This document shows positions 32,726 to 42,705 of a DNA stretch of 42,705 bases, piece after piece. Below the pieces are notes generated by a model. It worked only from the letters and a program-made list of their open reading frames with translations. It made no database searches and had not been told where the DNA came from. Position 1 is the first letter of the stretch. Each line of letters starts with the position of its first letter. Origin of the DNA: Bisporella sp. PMI_857. Taxonomy: Eukaryota; Ascomycota; Leotiomycetes; Helotiales; Helotiaceae. The position numbers and the translations under genes were made by a program. The stretch lies in contig JAJSPD010000162.1 in the NCBI GenBank assembly GCA_021307315.1, positions 1-42,705 of the forward strand. The letters are read 5' to 3'.

Positions 32726-33916
32726 ACCTGAGTTTGTTATAGGAATTGTTTACGTTAGAAGAAAGCTGCAAGAGTCGTCAATACTTCAAATCTTTGCACG
32801 AGGTCGTCCTTCTACAAGTTGATGTTTCTCTCAAGTATTATACCAAACCCCTGCTGGAACATAACGCAACACGTGTTGCACATTGAGATACTTGGTCTAT
32901 GTTCTAGGATTAACAGTCGACTTTGCGTAGGCTTACAGCCCAATCTGTCTGGTAGCCTGAGTTAATATTAATCAAATGCTCGATCTGAGTTTTTTGAATC
33001 AACCTGTCATGCGCAGAAGGCCGATCTTGATATGGAAAACTGCTATGAGAGATTTTTTTGGGAGACTGGAGCAGCCATGGGGGCGGGAAAAGGAGCTATT
33101 GTTGGAAAGATAATTTCGACGGACTAGGAAGTATTGGGTGCGGCAATAGAGGGACTGACATTGCCATACTCTTCAAATATGGAAAACATCCTACTCGAGT
33201 GCTCTAGCAATATTTTAATCTGCAGCCCTTAACATTGGCTTTGGTGCCTCATGGCGCGCTCTGTTGTTTGGACAGCTTGGTTTGAAGTAAAAGTTAATTT
33301 AACTGTAAAATGATTGCTCTTCTAGTCGTATCCATCTTCTTGTTGTGTTGGTCGATTATTAAGGGATGTTTCAGAGCTACGGGAACGGTGGGGACGACCC
33401 ACGAATGGTTTATGAGGGGATCCGATGTGGATCATTTTATGAAGCAGATGAACACGCCGGAAAGCATCCATTCATCACTGCCAAGCGTGTCTATGCCTCA
33501 ATGTGGGTGGTTCTGATTTCCACATATCTATTCCTCATCTACTCGAATCATTGGCTCCTTGGCACCATATCTACATGAAAACAACGTGGATGAAAGGCCA
33601 CGAACTTACGAAAACACATCAGCAAGACATCCGATGAGTGGAGAAATCGAAAGCCTGATGATTCTATCTGATTTCGACTGAGGAACTCCGGGCGGCGACC
33701 CAGGTTCGTCCTTGCGAGTGCGGGTACTATAAAATGGCAACTTTTAGCATGGAAAGATAGGAATATCCCCAGTGATCTCCTTATTGAGAACAACTTGTGG
33801 ATTGCATTAGACGCGCCCAGGTCTCAAATTGTGGCGGAGAGATTGGAGCATCCTGGGTTGGCTCATACTCCTGCACAAGATGGGAGGACCAGATTGGCTT
33901 TCTGAACTTTCGAGCA

Positions 33917-33923
33917 TATATAA
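33917..33923 (+). promoter_or_regulatory. TATA box of pectate lyase
   Basis: TATATAA about 140 bp before the ATG at 34063, followed by a pyrimidine-rich stretch (CTCATCCTCTCACT, about 33961-33974) typical of strong fungal promoters. Confidence 0.4.
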
Positions 33924-34062
33924 TATGATCTCGATTCCCAATGCAATTCGAATCTTTAGGCTCATCCTCTCACTGGACCTTGTTCACTTCGTTCATTCAT
34001 TCTACTTACCATTATTCATTCTTTACGCGCTAGTCGCATAACTCACTCATTTAACACTCAAA

Positions 34063-35147
34063 ATGAGGTTCGCCGCTGTCGCCCTCCTTGCGAGCATTGT
34101 TGTTGCTTTCCCCACGAATCTCCTCAAGGCAGAAAATACCGTTGCACGCCGTGAGGCTACGGAAGCGTGCACCATCGGATACTGTACGGAGAACGGAGGC
34201 ACAACCGGAGGTGCTACTGGTAATACTATCACAGTCACCGATCTTGATAGCTTAACCGATGCCGCCGAAAGTGATGGAGCCAAAGTCATTATCGTGTCTG
34301 GTGCTATCTCCGGATCTGCAAAGATTCGTGTCGCAGCTGACAAGACCATCTACGGCGAATCTGGGAGCTGTAAGTTCTAGAATTTCGAATTACTGACTGA
34401 CGATAAGTTGACCATATATTTAGCGCTCACTGGTGTTGGTCTTTACGTCAATGGCGTGAGCAATGTTATCATCCGAAACATGAAGATTGCAAATGTGCTC
34501 GCTGAGAATGGAGACGCTATTGGAATCCAAGCATCTACCAATGTATGGGTAGACCACTGCGATCTCTCAGGTGATCTCAGCAAAGGAAAGGATGATCTCG
34601 ATGGGCTTCTCGATATCTCTCACGCTGCTGAATGGATCACTGTATCTAATACCTACCTCCATGACCACGTAAGCTTTATTGCACTCTCTTTGTGGTGTTT
34701 TGGCTTATGTTCATTTAGTGGAAAGCTTCCCTGGTTGGCCACTCCGATAGCAACGCCGACGAAGATACCGGTACCTTGCATGTCACCTATGCCAACAACT
34801 ACTGGTTCAATATCAACAGCCGTGCCCCGTTAATCCGTTTCGGAACTGTGCACATAATTAACAACTTCTGGGACAGCCTCCTTGGGACTGGCGTCAACAC
34901 TCGCATGGGCGCCCAGGTCTTCATCCAGAGCTCTGCCTTCAGCAGCTGCCCTGCAAAAGCGGTCTTCTTCGCTGATTCTGATGAGACTGGCTTCGTGGTC
35001 TTGGATGATGTTGAGCTTGGAGGATCTACAAACACTGCCCCAGAAGGTACTCTTTCTTCAAGCTCATTCCCTTACGAAATTATCGAGGCTCTTGGTTCTG
35101 CTGTTATTGCTTCCACTATCCCCACTACTGCTGGTCAAAAGCTCTGA
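34063..35147 (+). CDS. PL1 pectate lyase, secreted
   Basis: Three exons (34063-34369, 34424-34668, 34719-35147) encode 326 residues. There is a signal peptide (MRFAAVALLASIVVAFP) and a short propeptide ending near VARR, a possible Kex2 site. The beta-helix core shows NVIIRNMKIANV, ENGDAIGIQ, VWVDHCDLSGD and DDLDGLLDISHAAEWITVSNTYLHDHWKASL split in two by intron 2. Candidate calcium ligands are Asp133, Asp162 and Asp166. The RxPxxR motif is RAPLIR at 219-224 with Arg219 as the likely catalytic base and Lys186 in WKASL beside it. The usual RFGxGHIYNN is RFGTVHIINN here, a mild departure. It cleaves polygalacturonate by beta-elimination, leaving 4,5-unsaturated ends. The frame is intact and it is probably induced on plant tissue. 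Confidence 0.94.
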
Positions 35148-37262
35148 GTTCCCAGCAAGGAGAGATGAGCTCTATGGCGGTTACGATATTACGTAGCAGA
35201 GATATACCTAAATTTTTATTCTTGTATATACATAAGTGGGGCTTTGAGTGTATATAGTCAGAAAGCTATGAAGTTAACCCTATTTTACTCTATGGAACAT
35301 TTAGGATTCAGTCTGGATCGGCGGTAATGTTCCATGGATCCTCACATACCTTGTAAGATCTCATCCTCATGGATATGATACTCAGTAGTCCATATCTGAA
35401 CCTGAAGACATTCGTGTAAATTTAGGCGTACGTAAAGTTGTTGCTAAGATAGGTACCTCAGCCTGATGTTCACGTGATTCAGGGTAAGGGTGGCGCTATC
35501 CGCAGTTGTTTATTTGTGCAGACTATTCTCGCGATCGCAAAATATATAGTCGTGAATTATTATCAATCCGTAATGACCCAGACTTGGAAGAAGTGTCTCG
35601 GTGGCCTCAATTTGTTCGCATGTTAGGTGTTGGGTAATTGCAAACGCGTCGCGTTCTTAGCTGGACCACAAAAACGAAAAGAATGGATACAGGAGTCGGA
35701 TTTTGCTCTAAGCGAGCATAGTAATAGCTTGGAAGCTTCATGCAAACAATTCCTTGCAAGATCTAGGCCTAATACTCAGCCCGACATGTCAACACCCACT
35801 ACCAACCGCTTAGTCCACAGGCTTTAACCACGGCTGCACGGCGCCATTTACAACGAGCGGTCTCATTATAGCCTCGAACAACCATGTTTGACATAATAGC
35901 TCCTGGCACTTTGCAATGTCACGTACCAACGGGCGAGATATTTGCACAACATAGTTTAATCAAAGTATCGTTGTCAATGGCGACCAATGCTCGTATCTTT
36001 CGATATTGAATAAGCGGGAAGATCTATGCCTATCATTCAAGATCAGCCCCACACTTACACAATTCCCACGTTCATCACCAAAGATCGAAAACTGTAGATC
36101 ATCCGCGACTTATGCCACAGATTCTATCTGAAAAGCTGGACCGATCCAAGATGACTCGGTCTATCTGATGTTCCCAGATCGTTCATAATAGCCGATGAAA
36201 AATGCAATGTTATGCAAGGCTGGTAGGTTGTAGTAACCCTGCGCTTTGCTCGTATTTGGGATTAACTGCAAATGACGGATGGATTGGCGGCTGAGGCTCT
36301 TATATCTGAATGGACCATTCTGTTTAGGTCGATCCGAATGGTGTGTCGTTACAATATGCAAGGATGGGCGGCTGGCTTATTAGTGTCGGCCTTGCTTCTA
36401 GAGCCGATTTAAGACTCCTCCCGCCGCTTTCTCGGAGAAAAAGGCTCGATTTCCTATTACTCGTCCAATGGGATATCTTTCATGCACATCATCCCCAATT
36501 CCTGTATATCGCGCTTCTCCATGTGACCAGGGCAGTATTCCGAGGAAGTGCAGGCGGTATTATGTTTGCCAAGTTTGCTCCTCTTGCCTCAGCTAATTGA
36601 AACTTTGAAAATCTACGCGAAAGCCACATGGCGCAAGCTAGTACATAGATAGCTGCGACAATACATTATGTCTATTGATCACCGAAACGTGCATGATACA
36701 CATGCAGTTTACAAGGATCGACCTTCGATTTGTGACAGTCACTTGGTAAAACATGTTTGCCAACCCTTCTATTTCCAGCCTTGCCTCGAAAAAATGGGCA
36801 ACTTCTCTGATTCCGGCACTGAGAGCACTTCAGCGACCTTAAGAATATATGACGATCACCACTTAATGATACATGATCTGCACATACGGACTCCGCTATG
36901 CCATTCCCTGGCAGGTATTGGGGCTTATTGTTTGTGTGTTTCCATGCGCAGCTAATGCACGCTAATCTTTCAACTAGATAATTGTACAGACCTAGATACT
37001 GGATTGGGGTTATGAGCGAGGCAAGATGAACTGGCTGATTTGATCCAGATCATGGCGTAGCTTATAACCCTGCTAGCCAATCGCAGCGATTCCCTCTATT
37101 AGGGTCCTGGGTCTTCAAAGCTCTATACCTGCTGTATCTGCTGTTCACTTGCTTGGAAATTGCCAATGCCATCGTTATAGTTGGTAATCAGCGCAAAATC
37201 AACACGCAATATCCAACTCTAATCAGGAGAGGCGTTCACGTGGAATCCAGAGAGAAGTCAAC
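35148..37262. other. Spacer and promoter of zinc-finger regulator
   Basis: About 2.1 kb without a supported gene. The frames at 35627-35827, 36343-36600 and 36668-36955 have no recognisable protein. A long 5' region is common for fungal regulators. Confidence 0.5.
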
Positions 37263-40200
37263 ATGGTATTTTGTGCGTATTGTGGCCAGAGTTTCAAGAG
37301 AAAGGAGCATTTGGAGAGACATCTTCCAACACGTAAGTCCTCAACACGAACAAGAATACGTGCAATGAATTAATATTATTCAGACACCAACGTTAAACCA
37401 TACAAATGTGACTCCTGTCAATTGTCCTTTGCTAGAAGGTTTGTGCTTAGGATGGTCATAGTTATCCAAGAAGTTGCTGATGGCTGACGACTCCCCTAAG
37501 AGATCTTCTCCAAAAACATCACTCGACGTATCACGAAGCGCCCGTCAACCAGCAAGGAAGCAATGGCGAGATGCTTGTCAACCAGAGAACGCCGATCGCA
37601 TGCATGAATTGTGCAACAGCAAAAGCAGGCTGTGACAAGAAAGTCCCTTGTTCACGCTGTGTCGATAAAAACCTTTCTTGTGCCCCGCGTTTTGCTAGAC
37701 GGTCCAAAGGGATCGCCCGTTCGTCCACTTCACCCGCCATTCCGACCGTCAGTAATTACCAATCAGTTCCGCACCATATCGAGAACTCAAATGCTCCGCT
37801 GCGCAATGGCTCGGACAGCGGTATCGACATGCAGATGGATGGTGAGGCATTATTGAAAGAAGAAAATCGCAATGACCCGAACCTTCTCTTATGGGCAAAC
37901 TCCAACGATCAATGCTCAGATTTATCACAAAGCTCTCATTTTTCTCCGCGTTCCCTTGACTCGCTGTCAAACCAGCATGTCAACTTCGACGGATCCACGA
38001 AGTTTTCGGGAGGAAGTGGGGGGTTTGATAATCAGCCTTTTGATATAGACCATCTGAACTTATGGAACAACTGCGCTATGGATCTCGATATATGTGGCAG
38101 TAGCGACTTGGGATTCTTGAGCCATGGGCCAATGTTGTGGTTTCCGGAGACAGATCTTGCCGGCAATAATGGTATGCCTTCGCCACCATCTACAACATCG
38201 GCATCTCATAGTAGAATCAATAGTATAAGTCCCGTCTGGCAAACTCAAAAGAATATTTTTCTTTCGGACTCCACGCAAAGCCTCAAAATTGGAGATATCG
38301 AAGAATTGAACCTTATTATTGCAACTGAGGAAGCATGGCCGTTTGCACGATGTAATCCCAGAATCTTCTCCGGCTCGTGCCCTAGGACCGCAATCATCCA
38401 TCTACAGGCTTTGCAGAATTGTTCGAAATTAGAAGATGCCTGGAATTCAATGAATGATATGATATCTCCAAATGAGCAAGCAATCGGAAACGATCACCTA
38501 GCTATTGTAGCTTTGGAAACAACTACTCGCGACAAGATAATTGCTTTTGCGCAGAGCTTTCTGCTCAAGGCGTTGATGATACATCAAGGAGCGAATTGTG
38601 GACTTCCAACCGATGGCAAATTTGCCGGCTCGGCAACATTTTTTACGCTCCCACCGTCAAATGTTCTGGAAAATCTCTTACGTAGCTCTGTGCGGAGTTT
38701 GACGCCATATTACTCGCTCATTCACGGAACGGCGCTTGACCCCAATGAATTGATGCTCGACAACGACACATCCACTCTTCTTTTCCTCTTCATGATGGCT
38801 CAAGGTGCAAGTACAGTACCCAGAGCGGAAGCTAGATACCTAGCCGCTGGGTTGACCGAGACTTGTCGAATATCTTTGTTTGATGTGATAGAGAAGAACG
38901 TCGAACTATCCGCGGACCCGACAGTCCTGAAATCAGCATTTTTATTTATTCTTCTTGGTGCTTGGGGTGGCGATGCGTGGCGTACGTACACTAATTGTTT
39001 CCTTGATACTATAGATGCAATACCTCTCGTGGAAGAAGCAATGGGACAACTGACCTTGTAAATACCCACAGATATCAAGCAGGCCATGGGACAGAGAGGA
39101 ATGTATCTTGCCGTAAGTGTTGGGGAGGCACTATTCCATCTTACTTTATTCTTAACATAACGCAGATGTTGAAGCATTCAGGTTTGCTAGAACGACAGAC
39201 TCCCGTTGTCTTAGAATTCAATGGCGGGTCAGACATATCTACAAAATGGAGAGAATGGCTAAGACGAGAACACATATATCGGTGCGAATCATATTTCCGA
39301 CTCTAAGAAAGCATCTGCTTTCTATCTTTAAATACTTCATTGATCTTGAGAGAATTATTAACTAATGTTATATAGGCTGGTTTATAATTGGGTTATGATT
39401 GATCAAGAACTGAGCTTATTTCATGATACTCCTCCCATAATGTCGATCACAGATCTCCAAGCCCCGCTCCCGTGCGGCGAGCGTTTATGGCGTGCGAGTA
39501 ATGCGATTGAGTGGTTCGAGATCTTGCAGGAGACTTACGCAAGCTCTAGTGACGAGGCGCACCATTCGCCCACATATGTTCACAAGGGTTTTTCACTCAG
39601 CCACCTGTTTCAAGATATGCTGCGTGACGAACTTGAGGTGAAAAACCGGAAAGCCCCAGCACCACTTCTTAAGCTACTTCTTCATCCTCTGCAAAGTCTA
39701 GTCTTTCATCTTAGTCAACTCTTAAGTTCTTTCTATGGTATGCACGGATATCAGCAAGGAACACGCCCCCTCCTGACTGCTTCGACTTTAATGCGCTTGG
39801 AGGAAGTTCAATCGACACTGCATAAATGGTATGATCTTGCGATGGTCAATCATAGAGCCGAACCAGATTGCTCCATCATGAACGGCAGCCTCGTATTGTA
39901 TCATATCATATATCTCAATACTGTGACATATTTTCCCGAGATTGAGCGCTTGACTCGGAAGGAATGCTATGATAGCTTGACATGGGAGTCCGCGCTACGC
40001 TCAAGGCAATTCATCTACCAACCAGAAAAGGCCATCTTTCATTGTGGCCAAATATTCCGCATCATGAAAGCCATGCCAGCAACTGGTCGCCCCCCATGGT
40101 GGTCCGCTGCTCTATATCGAGCGTCATTAATTGTCTGGATGGACAGCAACTCGCGTTACTATGCGGGTGAATCTCTTGGCAGTGGACCACTTTTAGCGAT

Positions 40201-40429
40201 CAACTCAAGCCTGCCAGATGATCCTGCTATCAAGGCATATCTCAATAGTAGCTTCGGTGTGCCATCTTTCCAATTACCGGATGGTAGCCTCGTAAATCTG
40301 GATAAGCCTGATGAGGTGTTAAGGCAGTGCATCTCGTTGCTCGACGACGGCGTCTCAACTCGTTTCTCAGATGGTATTCGACGAAAATTGCAAACGCTTC
40401 GCAAAAATTGGGAATTCGACGCAATTTGA
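37263..40429 (+). CDS. Dual-finger transcription factor, two C2H2 + Zn2Cys6
   Basis: Six exons (37263-37332, 37384-37438, 37501-38981, 39072-39112, 39166-39281, 39376-40429) encode 938 residues. Finger 1 has C4, C7, H20, H24; finger 2 has C32, C35, H48, H53 and the linker between them is THTNVKPY. The Zn2Cys6 cluster at 76-102 has the exact spacing C-x2-C-x6-C-x5-C-x2-C-x6-C. Introns cut both C2H2 fingers, so gene callers that start at the long exon lose them. A Ser/Asn-rich linker follows, then a fungal-specific TF middle region with LLGAWGGDAWHIKQAMGQRGMYLAMLKHSGLL and YNWVMIDQELSLFHDTPP. It should act in the nucleus. Its closest recognised neighbour is the pectate lyase, so control of the pectin genes is a testable inference. 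Confidence 0.9.
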
Positions 40430-41154
40430 TTGCATTGGCTTTTTCTTGCTTTGGTTTCAGGAGTATATGTTCTACGGAAAAGGATAGACTAGGACAAGTT
40501 CCTTACATGAGGCTGGCTAATGTTTAAAATTTCGGAAGACTCTCTTTTCTTTTTTGTATTATGTCTACTTGTTGCTCTTGCCTTCCCTCTTGTCCTACAA
40601 CCGCATTTTTAGTCAATATATAACAGAGAATTGTCCGTCAGATAGTAGGGTTATTTGCTTCCTATAGATACCTTAACATACATGTAATGTTTTTATTTCG
40701 GGCCGATATTGTGGTTGAACAGATTAGGCATCTAGAGCTCCCAGAGGTAGATGCTCTCAGGCGCATCTAATGCATATCTTTGTTATGTCTTTGTCACATA
40801 ATACTAAACATTTTCCATGGGTACTTGCCATTAAATTTGAGTTTTGGAGGCTGAACAAAGTACAAAGTACTGTCACGAGTCTGTATTTACCTTGAAATGA
40901 AAGTCGCCATTCAAAAGACTTCAGTGACAACATTATGGCATTTTCGTTTCCTTCTTAATATTTCACAGCTTATTATATTCTCTGCCATAGGTAATTTGGG
41001 TGTTGAACCACAAAACTTAGATGAATTTACTACATAAGTTTATCAAGGGTTATACCCAGTGATTAACGGAGGTAACTTGTGAACGGCAAAGCTTATTGGC
41101 TATATTTGGCTTAGTCGCTCTTGGCGTCAGGACCTATTTTCATCACTCTAGATA
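40430..41154. other. Spacer between regulator and transposon copy 2
   Basis: This is the 3' flank of the transcription factor. No gene is supported. The final TA (41153-41154) is the expected target duplication of the transposon. Confidence 0.6.
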
Positions 41155-42333
41155 GTCGCTCGGGCCACCCACTTTACTTACGTAAAGTAGGCGAGGGTCA
41201 GCAATACGTCGAGTTCAGCAATACGTCGATTTTGTAATTGTAATAGCCATTCTAGCTAGAAATAATCAAAACTATTATCAGATTCCTATAAAGTATGATG
41301 CGTAACACGTAAGCTAATATCCCAGAATTGATCTTTTATTTGTTTCACTACTTTCTTGTATTTTTTCTTTTATATTGTAGCTTTTCTAGCTTTTTTCATA
41401 TTAACTACTTTCTTTTCTTTTCTTTATTTAAAGCAATTTGACGTCGAGCTACGTTTTTATATATTTTTTCGTATTTCTGAACAATTTTATTTCTTTTCTT
41501 TGTTTTTTGCGTGTTTCGGCTGCGTAAGCAAAGTCGGAAAGTCGGTTTGTAAAAAAAGCACTACTAAAAATCGACGTAAAAAAAGCTTTTTCGATTTTGT
41601 CAAAAACGCGTGTAATTGAAAGCGTCAAAAGTGTAGTTTTTTAAATTGCTTGTTTTTGACGTTTCTGTATATATTCGACACTTTTTTTACGCGTACGCAA
41701 CGTAAAAAAAGTAAGCTATTCTAGCTAGTTCGTAGAAAAAGAAGTCGAAAAAAAAGTCGCAAAAAAAAAAGTTGCAAAACTTTTACTAAAAGCAGATAAA
41801 GATTTTATTGCTGTAAGCTCGTAAATCGTAGTAGTTTGATATTTTTGTAATTTGTTTAATACTTTATTAAGTGCGTACAGTATTAAGCTAGTTCGTCGAA
41901 AGGCTAAACTGCAAATATCGAAAATTATTGTTTTATTATAAAAGCTTTGAAACACGCGAAAAAAATCAAACTTATTTACTTTTTTGCGCTTGTAAACACT
42001 TTTTGTTAAATAGCACTTTTAAAGTAGTGTTTTAAAGTTTGAAATACTTTAACGTCGAAAAATTGTAATAAATGTGTAAAATGTAAAAAAAGAAGAAATA
42101 GTTTAATTCGGTGTTTTTAGCAATAGTCGATAAAATCTTGAGTAATGTGCGAACTATAGCTATTAAAAATTATAACGCGATATAAGTTTATAGTCGATTT
42201 CTTAGTAAAACGATCGAAATGTTCGATATATTTAAAGCTTAAGCGATTAGTCGTAAATCTTGATTCAGAACGTGCAAAAAGAATATCGCTATTAAAATCG
42301 TTATCGAAATTTTTGCGTAAATAGTAAGCTTTT
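41155..42333 (-). mobile_element. Pogo/Fot1-like transposon, copy 2 (interrupted)
   Basis: It starts with a TIR that appears base-for-base identical to copy 1 (41155-41238) after TA. It then follows copy 1 closely for about 1.18 kb, with mostly C/T and G/A differences in both directions. Identity stops at 42333, corresponding to about 16945 in copy 1, where the retroelement sequence begins. The N-terminal transposase half and right TIR, if present, lie beyond the window. Confidence 0.85.
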
Positions 42334-42705
42334 TGTTACGGTCCTATTGGCTGACCCAATATAGATAGAAGATCTTGGTCCGAGGTTTGTTGGTCTGGGA
42401 AGAAGTAGGTGTATCACACATAAAACTAGATCCCAATAACAAGTATGCTACTGAAGAATACTATTTGAGTTGAGCACGAAGCTCCTATTTAATAAAAAAG
42501 CTATCTACTTATATAAAGCTTCGTAGAGCTGGATCATTGCAGAAACTATAATTTAGTTGACTTATAAATTATAGTATAATCTATAATCCGTTTCGTGACT
42601 TTTTTATTCTAAAGGTTTTTTGTGTAAGCCAAGCTTACCGAGCTTTAGGCTTTTAAAGCACAAGCTTGTTAGCGATGCGCGTAATACTATTCTTTATTTA
42701 GGTTT
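42334..42705 (+). mobile_element. Putative LTR retrotransposon end, partial
   Basis: Directly at the break in transposon copy 2 the sequence changes to TGTTACGGTCCTATTGG, the TG start typical of an LTR. A TATA-like TTATATAAAG lies at about 42510. Five bases before the break (CTTTT, 42329-42333) would be the target duplication. No coding region or right end is within the window, so family is unknown. Confidence 0.5.

Larger units (their letters stand above)
31668..34062. other. 2.4-kb spacer between GH105 and pectate lyase
   Basis: No intact gene is supported. It holds one coding-like remnant (listed separately) and several short frames on both strands. The last 150 bases carry the TATA box of the pectate lyase. 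Confidence 0.5.

Noticed and set aside
39001..39061. Regulator ending at the TAA at 39059-39061
   Set aside because: That stop lies inside an intron (38982-39071); splicing gives GDAWHIKQAMGQRGMYLA and continues in frame to 40429.
41112..41119. TAGTCGCTC just before transposon copy 2, resembling the TIR tip
   Set aside because: Match is only eight to nine bases and then diverges; probably chance.

Overview
This window looks like a chromosomal segment of a filamentous ascomycete (Pezizomycotina). The evidence is short GT-AG introns of about 45-90 nt with recognisable branch points, secreted plant-polymer enzymes, fungal zinc-finger regulators and an AT-rich, RIP-like pogo/Fot1 transposon. A plant-associated leotiomycete is my guess only. 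Every multi-exon model below was spliced by hand, keeps an open frame across all junctions and totals a multiple of three.

Layout, left to right. 0.9-3.2 kb (+): an 11-exon MFS sugar transporter of the alpha-glucoside permease type, behind a cluster of CreA-like sites. 3.2-7.5 kb: gene-poor, with a decayed LTR and a broken SRPK-like kinase. 7.9-9.7 kb (-): a secreted tannase/feruloyl esterase. 13.0-14.9 kb (-): a disordered H/G/S/T-rich protein. 15.8-17.7 kb: a complete but degenerate pogo/Fot1-like element with perfect 84-bp TIRs. 18.66 kb: a second decayed LTR of the same family as the first, in opposite orientation. 19.6-20.8 kb (+): a short-chain dehydrogenase. 22.5-23.0 kb (-): a small Cys-rich protein with a GPI-like tail. 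23.9-26.0 kb (-): a GABA/choline-type APC permease. 26.8-27.4 kb (+): prefoldin subunit 4.

From 28 to 40.4 kb all recognised genes lie on the + strand: a DHA1-type MFS transporter, a GH105 unsaturated rhamnogalacturonyl hydrolase, a PL1 pectate lyase, and a transcription factor carrying both two C2H2 fingers and a Zn2Cys6 cluster. The lyase makes unsaturated pectic ends and GH105 enzymes remove unsaturated uronyl residues, so the block reads as a candidate pectin-use neighbourhood with its own regulator. From 41.2 kb a second copy of the pogo-like element starts; it is cut at 42,333 by what appears to be the 5' end of an LTR retrotransposon that runs out of the window.

The most interesting signals are: the pectin block with a dual-zinc-finger regulator; two GC-AG introns in unrelated genes; a stopless 216-nt (3n) intron inside the permease; and a transposon whose body is wrecked while its TIRs are perfect and repeated in a second copy, suggesting mobilisation in trans after decay. 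No CRISPR array, tRNA or rRNA was recognised.
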